Assembly (NCBI GenBank): GCA_007129985.1
Contig: SKUL01000102.1
Location: forward strand, 1 to 12,693
Reading direction: 5' to 3'
DNA length: 12,693 nt
DNA from: Flavobacteriales bacterium
GTDB lineage: Bacteria; Bacteroidota; Bacteroidia; Flavobacteriales_D; SKUL01
Numbering within the stretch: the first letter of the stretch is position 1; the number at the start of each line of letters is the position of its first letter. Of this stretch, positions 5,995-11,140 are shown piece by piece. The notes beneath the pieces are model-generated. The model saw nothing but the letters and a program-made list of their open reading frames with translations. It searched no databases and had not been told where the DNA came from. The translations under genes and the position numbers were made by a program.

Positions 5995-6812
5995 ACACGC
6001 TGATTTCTTTTTTTGAAGCCATCGGGCCGTTATGGAGCGCCTTGATTGCCACAACATTTACGTGGATGACCACGGCATTGGGAGCAGCGGTGGTATTTCT
6101 TTTCAGGAAACTGTCGCGCAAATGGCTGGATACCATGCTGGGCTTTACCGGCGGAGTGATGGTGGCGGCGAGTGTGTGGTCTTTGTTGGTGCCCGCGGTA
6201 GAAATGAGCAGTGAGCACAATGTACCTGTTTGGTTTCCTGCTGCTTCGGGTTTCCTACTGGGAGCATTGTTTTTGTTTGTGCTGGATAAGTTTACCCCGC
6301 ACCTCCACATCAATTTCTCTGAATCTGAGAAAGAAGGAATCAAAACCGACTGGCATCGCAGCACTCTCCTCGTATTGGCAATTACTTTACACAACATTCC
6401 TGAGGGACTGGCCATTGGCTTTTTGTTTGGTGCGGCGGCACTTGGCCTTCCCGGTGCGAGCATTGCTGCTGCATTGGCACTTACCATAGGTATTGCTGTT
6501 CAAAATCTGCCTGAGGGGATGGCCGTTGCCATGCCGCTCAGAAGACACGGATTAAGCAGATTCAAAAGCTTTTGGTACGGACAACTCTCAGCGGCTGTTG
6601 AGCCGGTGGCGGGCGTGATAGGTGCGCTGGCGGTTATTTACATGCAGTCTGTTCTGCCTTATGCGCTGGGCTTTGCTGCAGGCGCCATGATTTATGTGGT
6701 GGTTGAAGAGGTCATTCCCGAATCGCAGCGCGACAAATACACCGACTTCGCAACGCTTGGATTCATCCTCGGTTTTACACTGATGATGATATTGGATACC
6801 GGGCTCGGTTAA
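5991..6812 (+). CDS. ZIP-family metal transporter (GufA-like)
   Basis: A 273-residue inner-membrane permease with about eight hydrophobic helices. The ZIP signature is clear: HNIPEG at 134-139 in helix IV and QNLPEG at 171-176 in helix V form the binuclear metal site. E204-P205 and E239-E240 (VVVEEVIPES) lie in later helices. Unlike many eukaryotic ZIPs it has no long His-rich loop; the loop between helices III and IV is short and charged (about 100-122, containing HLHINFSESEKEG). ZIP proteins move Zn, Fe or Mn into the cytoplasm, and sequence alone does not give the metal. The ATG overlaps the stop of the DtxR/MntR-like gene by four bases, and sodA lies upstream. Manganese or iron import is therefore more likely than zinc, by context only. 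Confidence 0.92.
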   Translation: MNTLISFFEAIGPLWSALIATTFTWMTTALGAAVVFLFRKLSRKWLDTMLGFTGGVMVAASVWSLLVPAVEMSSEHNVPVWFPAASGFLLGALFLFVLDKFTPHLHINFSESEKEGIKTDWHRSTLLVLAITLHNIPEGLAIGFLFGAAALGLPGASIAAALALTIGIAVQNLPEGMAVAMPLRRHGLSRFKSFWYGQLSAAVEPVAGVIGALAVIYMQSVLPYALGFAAGAMIYVVVEEVIPESQRDKYTDFATLGFILGFTLMMILDTGLG

Positions 6813-6818
6813 TCTGAA

Positions 6819-6826
6819 TACCTTTG
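6819..6826 (+). promoter_or_regulatory. Bacteroidota -7 box (TACCTTTG) of smpB
   Basis: An exact TAnnTTTG match that begins six bases after the ZIP transporter stop and ends five bases before the smpB GTG. As for the metal regulator gene, this predicts a leaderless or near-leaderless transcript. A TTG at 6792-6794 is 24 bases upstream of the box, a little far for a -33 element. Confidence 0.62.
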
Positions 6827-6831
6827 ACACC

Positions 6832-7278
6832 GTGAGCAAGGTGAACATCAAAAACAAGAAGGCATCTTTCGAGTATCATTTGCTCGACAAGTTCACGGCG
6901 GGTATTGTGCTCACCGGTACCGAGGTGAAGGCCCTTCGCGACGGAAAAGCCAGCATCGCCGAAGCCTACTGTCTCTTTATCAACGATGAACTTTGGGTGC
7001 GCAACATGCACATTGCCGAGTACGACCCCGGCAGCTACAACAACCACCCTCCCCTGCGTGACCGTAAACTACTGTTGCAGCAAAAAGAGCTTCAGAAGCT
7101 CAGCAAGAAAATGACCAACAAGGGTTTGACCATTGTTCCCATCCGTCTGTACTTTTCAGAATCAGGTTATGCCAAGCTCGATATCGCTCTTGCGCAGGGT
7201 AAAAAGCTGCACGATAAGCGCGACAGCATCAAGGACAAAGACATCAAGCGCACTCTGGACCGCGCTATGAAACAGTAA
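6832..7278 (+). CDS. smpB: SsrA-binding protein SmpB
   Basis: SmpB binds tmRNA and the ribosome in trans-translation, which frees ribosomes stalled on broken mRNA. The 148-residue length is normal. Family blocks are all present: NKKASFEYHLLDKFTAGIVL (about 7-26), TGTEVKALRDGKASIAEAY, NMHIAEYDPGSYNNHPP with the usual E-Y turn, RDRKLLLQQKEL, KGLTIVPIRLYFS, and the basic C-terminal tail GKKLHDKRDSIKDKDIKR that enters the mRNA channel. The start is a GTG, chosen because SmpB proteins begin a few residues before NKKA and no in-frame ATG is available there. The gene is separated by 19 bases from the ZIP gene but has its own -7 box. The tmRNA gene itself is not in this window. Confidence 0.96.
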   Translation: MSKVNIKNKKASFEYHLLDKFTAGIVLTGTEVKALRDGKASIAEAYCLFINDELWVRNMHIAEYDPGSYNNHPPLRDRKLLLQQKELQKLSKKMTNKGLTIVPIRLYFSESGYAKLDIALAQGKKLHDKRDSIKDKDIKRTLDRAMKQ

Positions 7279-7281
7279 CTC

Positions 7282-7297
7282 TCCGGCGCCGGCCGGA
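7282..7297. repeat. GC-rich perfect hairpin between smpB and trhO
   Basis: TCCGGC (7282-7287) and GCCGGA (7292-7297) pair perfectly around a GCCG loop, four bases after the smpB stop. On the plus strand it is followed by seven A residues, not T, so it is not a standard intrinsic terminator in either direction. It sits in the spacer region of the trhO promoter and could be a weak smpB 3' stabiliser or a regulatory site. Confidence 0.5.
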
Positions 7298-7305
7298 AAA
7301 AAACT

Positions 7306-7313
7306 TACCTTTG
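7306..7313 (+). promoter_or_regulatory. Bacteroidota -7 box (TACCTTTG) of trhO
   Basis: This exact TAnnTTTG match overlaps a TTG codon at 7311 that would otherwise open the longest reading frame. It rules out that start and implies a leader of about 35 bases before the ATG at 7356. No clear -33 TTG is seen upstream, where a GC-rich hairpin lies. Confidence 0.62.
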
Positions 7314-7355
7314 CGCTTATTCACGGAGTTACTTCACTCAAATCTGATTTATAGC

Positions 7356-8450
7356 ATGCAACTGTACAATCGGGTGGACAGGAAGGTACTCGAAACGCAG
7401 ATGGCCGACAGCGATGTGAGGCGCATCACTTTGTCGTTTTACAAGTACCACCAGATCGGAAACCCACAACTTTTCAGGAATTACCTCTATGCACGTCTTG
7501 ACTCGCTCGGCGTGTTGGGCAGGATATACGTTGCCCATGAGGGCGTAAACGGGCAAATTAGCGTGCCCAAAGAGCAATACCACGCAATGGTTCAGGAGCT
7601 GGACGATACTGGGTTTCTCTCGGGAATTCGCTTGAATATTGCCATTGAAGACGACGGAAAATCGTTTATCAAGCTAATCATCAAGGTTCGATCAAAGATT
7701 GTAGCCGATGGACTGAACGACAGCTCTTTTGACGTTACCCGCAGGGGTAAACACATCGACGCGGAAGAATTCAATTCCCTTGCCTCCGACCCCGATACGG
7801 TGATTGTGGACATGCGCAACCATTACGAAAGTGAGGTGGGTCATTTTGAAGGAGCCATTTGCCCGGATGTGGATACGTTTCGCGATTCGCTCCCTATTGT
7901 GGAAGATATTCTCAATCCACACAAAGACAAGAACATATTAATGTACTGCACCGGTGGTATTCGCTGCGAAAAAGCGAGCGCATGGTTCAAACACCGAGGT
8001 TTTGAAAAGGTGCACCAACTGAATGGAGGTATCATCGAGTACGCCCGTCAGGTTCAGGAAAAAGGACTTGAGAACAAGTTCAAGGGGAAGAACTTTGTGT
8101 TTGACAACCGTTTGGGAGAGCGTATTTCAGATGATGTATTGGCGCAATGTCACCAATGTGGCGCACCATGCGATACCCATACCAACTGCAAAAATGCAGC
8201 CTGCCACTTGCTCTTTATTCAATGCCCGGACTGCGCTGCCAAATACGAAGGTTGCTGTTCCAGCGAGTGTCATGAATTTAACCGACTTCCCGAGGAAACC
8301 CAAAAGGAATTGCGGAAAAACATTGATTATCAACACAACGTATATCATAAGGGGCGCGTTCGACCGAAGCTGCAGGAGCTCATCAGTGAGCAACTTCGAA
8401 CTTTGAAAGAAAGCAATGAACCAGTTGATTTAAAGACGGAACAGGACTGA
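7356..8450 (+). CDS. trhO: tRNA uridine-34 hydroxylase TrhO (YceA/UPF0176, rhodanese family)
   Basis: TrhO makes 5-hydroxyuridine at wobble position U34 of tRNA using oxygen. The 364-residue chain has the three expected parts: an N-terminal UPF0176 domain (about 20-120, with YKYHQI, GRIYVAHEGVNGQISVP), a rhodanese domain (about 130-235) with the active-site loop YCTGGIRCEKA whose first Cys is residue 198, and a Cys-rich C-terminal region with ten cysteines between C265 and C305 (patterns CHQCGAPC, CPDC, CCSSEC) that may bind metal. The family end motif with Rxx(L/I) continues to residue 364 with a charged tail. The ATG at 7356 is used because the longer TTG start at 7311 lies inside the -7 box. 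Together with smpB it forms a short translation-related stretch, but each gene has its own promoter. Confidence 0.93.
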   Translation: MQLYNRVDRKVLETQMADSDVRRITLSFYKYHQIGNPQLFRNYLYARLDSLGVLGRIYVAHEGVNGQISVPKEQYHAMVQELDDTGFLSGIRLNIAIEDDGKSFIKLIIKVRSKIVADGLNDSSFDVTRRGKHIDAEEFNSLASDPDTVIVDMRNHYESEVGHFEGAICPDVDTFRDSLPIVEDILNPHKDKNILMYCTGGIRCEKASAWFKHRGFEKVHQLNGGIIEYARQVQEKGLENKFKGKNFVFDNRLGERISDDVLAQCHQCGAPCDTHTNCKNAACHLLFIQCPDCAAKYEGCCSSECHEFNRLPEETQKELRKNIDYQHNVYHKGRVRPKLQELISEQLRTLKESNEPVDLKTEQD

Positions 8451-8497
8451 AAACTTAGGGTTTTTTGATAGGGATGTTAGCACAACGCTGAAAAACC

Positions 8498-8505
8498 TAT
8501 CTTCG
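8498..8505 (+). promoter_or_regulatory. -7 box candidate (TATCTTCG) for the 8538 lipoprotein gene
   Basis: TATCTTCG differs from TAnnTTTG by one base and lies 32 bases before the ATG at 8538. The 87-base gap after trhO also has a weak AAAAC/GTTTT hairpin at about 8450-8466 that leads into a T run and might end the trhO transcript. Confidence 0.45.
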
Positions 8506-8537
8506 CTGCAATCATTCAACCAATAAAAATCAAAACG

Positions 8538-8897
8538 ATGAATAAAGTACTTATGATGCTGGGGCTGGCTGTAATTTTGGCCTCATGCGGTGAGAGCACC
8601 ACACCAGAAGAAAAGGGACAGGAAGCCACCGAAGCACGCGAAGACAAGCGCGAGCTTAACGAACGTGCAGCTACTCAGCTTGAAGCCACCAAAAAAAATG
8701 TACGCCGCACCATGGAGAAATACGAAACCCGTGAGCAAGCCGAGGAAGCCATTGAACGTTTCTCAACCCAAATGGAAGAATACAAAGGAAAGCTTGCAGA
8801 TGCCGATGAGAAATTGCGCGATGGTCTTGAGAAAAGAATTGAACTGCTCAAAGATCAAATTCAAGCCATCAAAGAAGATCACGGCCTTGAAGACTAA
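8538..8897 (+). CDS. small coiled-coil lipoprotein
   Basis: I do not recognise a named family. The 119 residues start with a lipoprotein signal whose lipobox is LASC, with Cys17 as the acylation site. The mature 103 residues are almost entirely charged (E, K, R, A, Q) with heptad-like spacing (LEATKKNVRRTMEKYETREQ and KLADADEKLRDGLEKRIELL), so a long helix or coiled coil is predicted. There are no other cysteines and no glycine-rich parts. Such short helical lipoproteins act as periplasmic spacers or peptidoglycan tethers in other bacteria, but that role is only a possibility here. Its C-terminal third resembles that of the lipoprotein at 9662. A very strong terminator follows. The start is the only one that gives a signal peptide. 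Confidence 0.82.
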   Translation: MNKVLMMLGLAVILASCGESTTPEEKGQEATEAREDKRELNERAATQLEATKKNVRRTMEKYETREQAEEAIERFSTQMEEYKGKLADADEKLRDGLEKRIELLKDQIQAIKEDHGLED

Positions 8898-8925
8898 CAG
8901 TCTTAAAAACAAATCTGAACAAAGT

Positions 8926-9483
8926 TTACGACCCGGTTATCGCCGGGTCGTTTTTTTTGTCTGCGAGCATTGATGCTGATTCAGCGACCACGTGTGGCAA
9001 AAGAGCTTGCTCAACCACATTTTTTAAGTCGCGCATTTCCTTATCGGCCAACTTTTTTCCAAACTGTGCGAACAAAGCCATGAGCAAAGACCCAACCAGA
9101 GATATTGGAACCAGCCACCAAGCCCATGGGTTTTTTCCCAAAGCAAACTGAGAACCGCCCAGCATCAGCGCAGTAAGTCCTCCCAGTGCTAGGACGGCAT
9201 AAAAGAAAACGTACATCGTCCAGACTGTAGGAAGCGGACCTATTAATCCCCTCACTGTGGTGGTGCCATCTTCCTCTTTCAACAGGTTGATATCCATTTG
9301 GGGCGACCAGAAATGGCGTGTTTCCGGAGGAGTACGCAAAACGAGGTGGTAACCTGCAGATCGCCAGCGAATATCCGCAGGATTTTCGTTTTGCAATTGA
9401 CGTTCGATGAGCGCTGTAATCTCTTCAGGCGAAAGTTTCAAGCGGTACTTGAAGCGGGGACGGAATTCAACAGAATCAGACAT
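8926..9483 (-). CDS. two-helix membrane protein of unknown function
   Basis: The family is not recognised. The 185-residue protein has a basic cytoplasmic-type N-terminal domain (1-85) that begins with FKYRLKLSPEEITALIERQL and contains a WRSAGYHLVLR strand and a DGTTTVRGLIGP strand. Two hydrophobic helices follow at about 86-109 and 118-141, the second rich in Trp at its start (NPWAWW). A C-terminal amphipathic helix (about 142-176) follows, with KKLADKEMRDLKNVVEQALL. This layout, a soluble domain with a helical hairpin anchor, suggests an inner-membrane protein. The gene converges on the upstream lipoprotein gene, and its last eight or so codons encode the terminator stem of that gene. A TACCTTCG element at 9505-9512 could be its promoter. 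It is flanked on both sides by coiled-coil lipoprotein genes. Confidence 0.78.
   Translation of the reverse strand: MSDSVEFRPRFKYRLKLSPEEITALIERQLQNENPADIRWRSAGYHLVLRTPPETRHFWSPQMDINLLKEEDGTTTVRGLIGPLPTVWTMYVFFYAVLALGGLTALMLGGSQFALGKNPWAWWLVPISLVGSLLMALFAQFGKKLADKEMRDLKNVVEQALLPHVVAESASMLADKKNDPAITGS
8928..8958 (+). terminator. strong intrinsic terminator after the 8538 lipoprotein gene
   Basis: ACGACCCGG (8928-8936) and CCGGGTCGT (8943-8951) pair perfectly over nine bases around a six-base loop, followed by a T run to 8958. The stem lies entirely inside the 3' end of the convergent membrane-protein gene, whose last codons it encodes. Confidence 0.9.
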
Positions 9484-9504
9484 AAAAAAGACAAGCTGGT
9501 TCCC

Positions 9505-9512
9505 CGAAGGTA
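9505..9512 (-). promoter_or_regulatory. -7 box candidate (TACCTTCG) for the membrane protein gene
   Basis: Read on the minus strand, TACCTTCG differs from TAnnTTTG by one base and lies 21 bases before the ATG at 9483. No -33 TTG is obvious upstream. Confidence 0.45.
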
Positions 9513-9624
9513 ATCATTTACCCGATATGGGCAGTTATCATGTGTTCTTGTTGTTTGGCCAAAGGCTAACATGCAACTGTTGGCATTTAAATCATCATCT
9601 CGCTTAAATACTGGTGAATGCCGT

Positions 9625-9632
9625 TATATTTG
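9625..9632 (+). promoter_or_regulatory. Bacteroidota -7 box (TATATTTG) of the 9662 lipoprotein gene
   Basis: An exact TAnnTTTG match 29 bases before the ATG at 9662. It lies inside the longer open frame that begins at 9614 and so excludes that upstream ATG as the start. Confidence 0.6.
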
Positions 9633-9661
9633 TATCTGAACAATCTAAAAAACCAAACATC

Positions 9662-9961
9662 ATGAAATTTACAATTACATTTTTGCTTATGGCAATGTGC
9701 ATTGCCTTAACCTCTTGCGAAGAGCAAACCAAGGTAGAGCAGGCAGAGGAAAAAGTTGAAGAGGCCGCCGAAACCACCAAGTCAGCAACTGAAGATGCCT
9801 GGGCTGAAGCCAAAGAGGAATTGGCCAATCTGGAAAATGAAATCAACCAGTTAGCTGCCGAAATGGAAGAAGCCAGTGAAGAAGGGAAAAAAGAGATTGA
9901 AGAAAAAATCATCGAGCTGAAAGAAAAGTACCAGGAAATCATTGCTGGTATGGAGGAATAA
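9662..9961 (+). CDS. small acidic coiled-coil lipoprotein
   Basis: A 99-residue protein of no recognised family. The ATG at 9662 is preferred to the one at 9614: it places a lipoprotein signal at the very N-terminus (MKFTITFLLMAMCIALTSC, acylated Cys19), and a -7 box lies in the 48 bases between the two. The mature part is strongly acidic and helical (EEKVEEAAETTKSATEDAW, then EELANLENEINQLAAEMEEA). It ends in EEKIIELKEKYQEIIAGMEE, which parallels EKRIELLKDQIQAIKED at the end of the lipoprotein at 8538. Two Glu directly after the acylated Cys recall the acidic surface-export signals of Bacteroidota lipoproteins, although the match is too short to decide location. A terminator follows at once. 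Confidence 0.8.
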   Translation: MKFTITFLLMAMCIALTSCEEQTKVEQAEEKVEEAAETTKSATEDAWAEAKEELANLENEINQLAAEMEEASEEGKKEIEEKIIELKEKYQEIIAGMEE

Positions 9962-9981
9962 AGTAATCAGGAAAAACAACG

Positions 9982-10012
9982 AACCGCCGCAAGAAATTTC
10001 GGCGGTTTTTTT
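9982..10012 (+). terminator. intrinsic terminator after the 9662 lipoprotein gene
   Basis: AACCGCCG (9982-9989) and CGGCGGTT (10000-10007) pair perfectly over eight bases around a 10-base loop, with a T run to 10012. The T run touches the stop codon of the convergent endonuclease gene. On the minus strand the stem is followed by a looser T-rich stretch, so it may serve both genes. Confidence 0.85.
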
Positions 10013-11069
10013 ATTTGATTTTCACGAATTTCATTGTTGAAGCTCCGTACAAATCCGCTCCCCCTCCCCTCACAATGTACATTCCTGCCGGAAGGTGACC
10101 AACCTGTAAACATCCTCCATCAGGATATGCCTGTATCAAGATTCGTCCGCTCGAATCAAAAATTTCCAATTGCACATTTTCCGTTGTGCCATCTAACCAA
10201 ACAAAATCACTGGAATACCACATTCGGAAAGTAGATTCTTGAGCTTCTGGCTTCACCCCCACTGTTTCATCCCATACGTCTACAGCAAATTCGGGCATAT
10301 CAATAAAGGGATTTCGGTTTCCCTGAATAGCATAAACAGCATTGTTACGGTCTATTTCCTTTTGGCTCACCGGGTCATCAGCCGCCCATAGCAGCAAGAT
10401 ATCTCTTGCCCAAACTGTAAAGTCATCTCCTTCGAGCATATCGGTCTGCCATTGTGATATCTGTGGGTAATAGCGCGTAAGCATGTAAAAAAATGTACGG
10501 GCAAAATCACCTTTGTATTCATCAATGGGCTCAAAAACAATTCCTGAATATCCTGTCCAGTTGCTCGTGCCGCGTAAGCTACCATTTGTGGTTGTAAAAT
10601 TGGCCACTCCTACCGAACCATAAGGGTAGTTTGCTCGAACACCGTTCACGAATCCATCAGTGGGATAGATATGAAAAAGATCGGTGGACATGGGTGCTGC
10701 ACTGCCATACCAACTTTGAGGAAATGAATGTTCACGATTGAAACAATCGCCTTCCTGACTGTAGTTGCCACACTGATCCGTAACAAACTCATAAATATAG
10801 GCCGGTTGCCCCCCGGGAATATCAGAGTACATATCCCAGACGGTGCCATCGGGCTTCATGTCTGTTGATTCAAATGCAGACCAGATTTCACTGTTTGTTA
10901 TTACGGTATGCCCTTGAATGATTTGGTGCAGCGCTTCTCGAAGCTCATCTCCATACAAGCCTTCTGCATCATCGTAATAACCCGGCGGTATTTGAGCAAA
11001 CAGATTGGCTACAAAACAGCAGCCCCCCAAGACCACCCCAAAACACTTGATTAGCACTAAAAAATTCAT
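10011..11069 (-). CDS. secreted endonuclease I family nuclease with probable T9SS sorting domain
   Basis: A 352-residue secreted nuclease of the endonuclease I (EndA/Vvn-like) family, which cuts DNA or RNA non-specifically in a metal-dependent way. Residues 1-25 form a signal peptide (ending NLFAQ). The core (about 30-262) holds the family blocks FNREHSFPQSWYG, with the E113-H114 catalytic pair, and DLFHIYPTDGFVNGVRANYPYG (130-151). DEYKGDFARTFFYMLTRY and the closing block RNNAVYAIQGNRNPFID also fit the family. C100 and C109 could form a disulfide. Residues about 280-352 look like a type IX secretion C-terminal domain: a beta sandwich with LEIFDSSGRIL, then LPAGMYIVR and the terminal MKFVKIK, although the usual early YPNP motif is not seen. 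It should be exported or attached at the cell surface, perhaps for nutrient DNA. It converges on the 9662 lipoprotein gene and follows typA by 71 bases. Confidence 0.88.
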   Translation of the reverse strand: MNFLVLIKCFGVVLGGCCFVANLFAQIPPGYYDDAEGLYGDELREALHQIIQGHTVITNSEIWSAFESTDMKPDGTVWDMYSDIPGGQPAYIYEFVTDQCGNYSQEGDCFNREHSFPQSWYGSAAPMSTDLFHIYPTDGFVNGVRANYPYGSVGVANFTTTNGSLRGTSNWTGYSGIVFEPIDEYKGDFARTFFYMLTRYYPQISQWQTDMLEGDDFTVWARDILLLWAADDPVSQKEIDRNNAVYAIQGNRNPFIDMPEFAVDVWDETVGVKPEAQESTFRMWYSSDFVWLDGTTENVQLEIFDSSGRILIQAYPDGGCLQVGHLPAGMYIVRGGGADLYGASTMKFVKIK

Positions 11070-11073
11070 GCTG

Positions 11074-11080
11074 CAATGTA
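11074..11080 (-). promoter_or_regulatory. weak -7-like element (TACATTG) for the nuclease gene
   Basis: Read on the minus strand, TACATTG lies four bases before the ATG at 11069, the same close spacing as the boxes of the metal regulator and smpB, but it lacks one T of TAnnTTTG. The nuclease may instead be transcribed together with typA. Confidence 0.25.
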
Positions 11081-11140
11081 AACAGAATGCATCGTTCAGC
11101 GCACATTTTGCTGATACTGGCTTCTAAGCACCAGGGCCCA

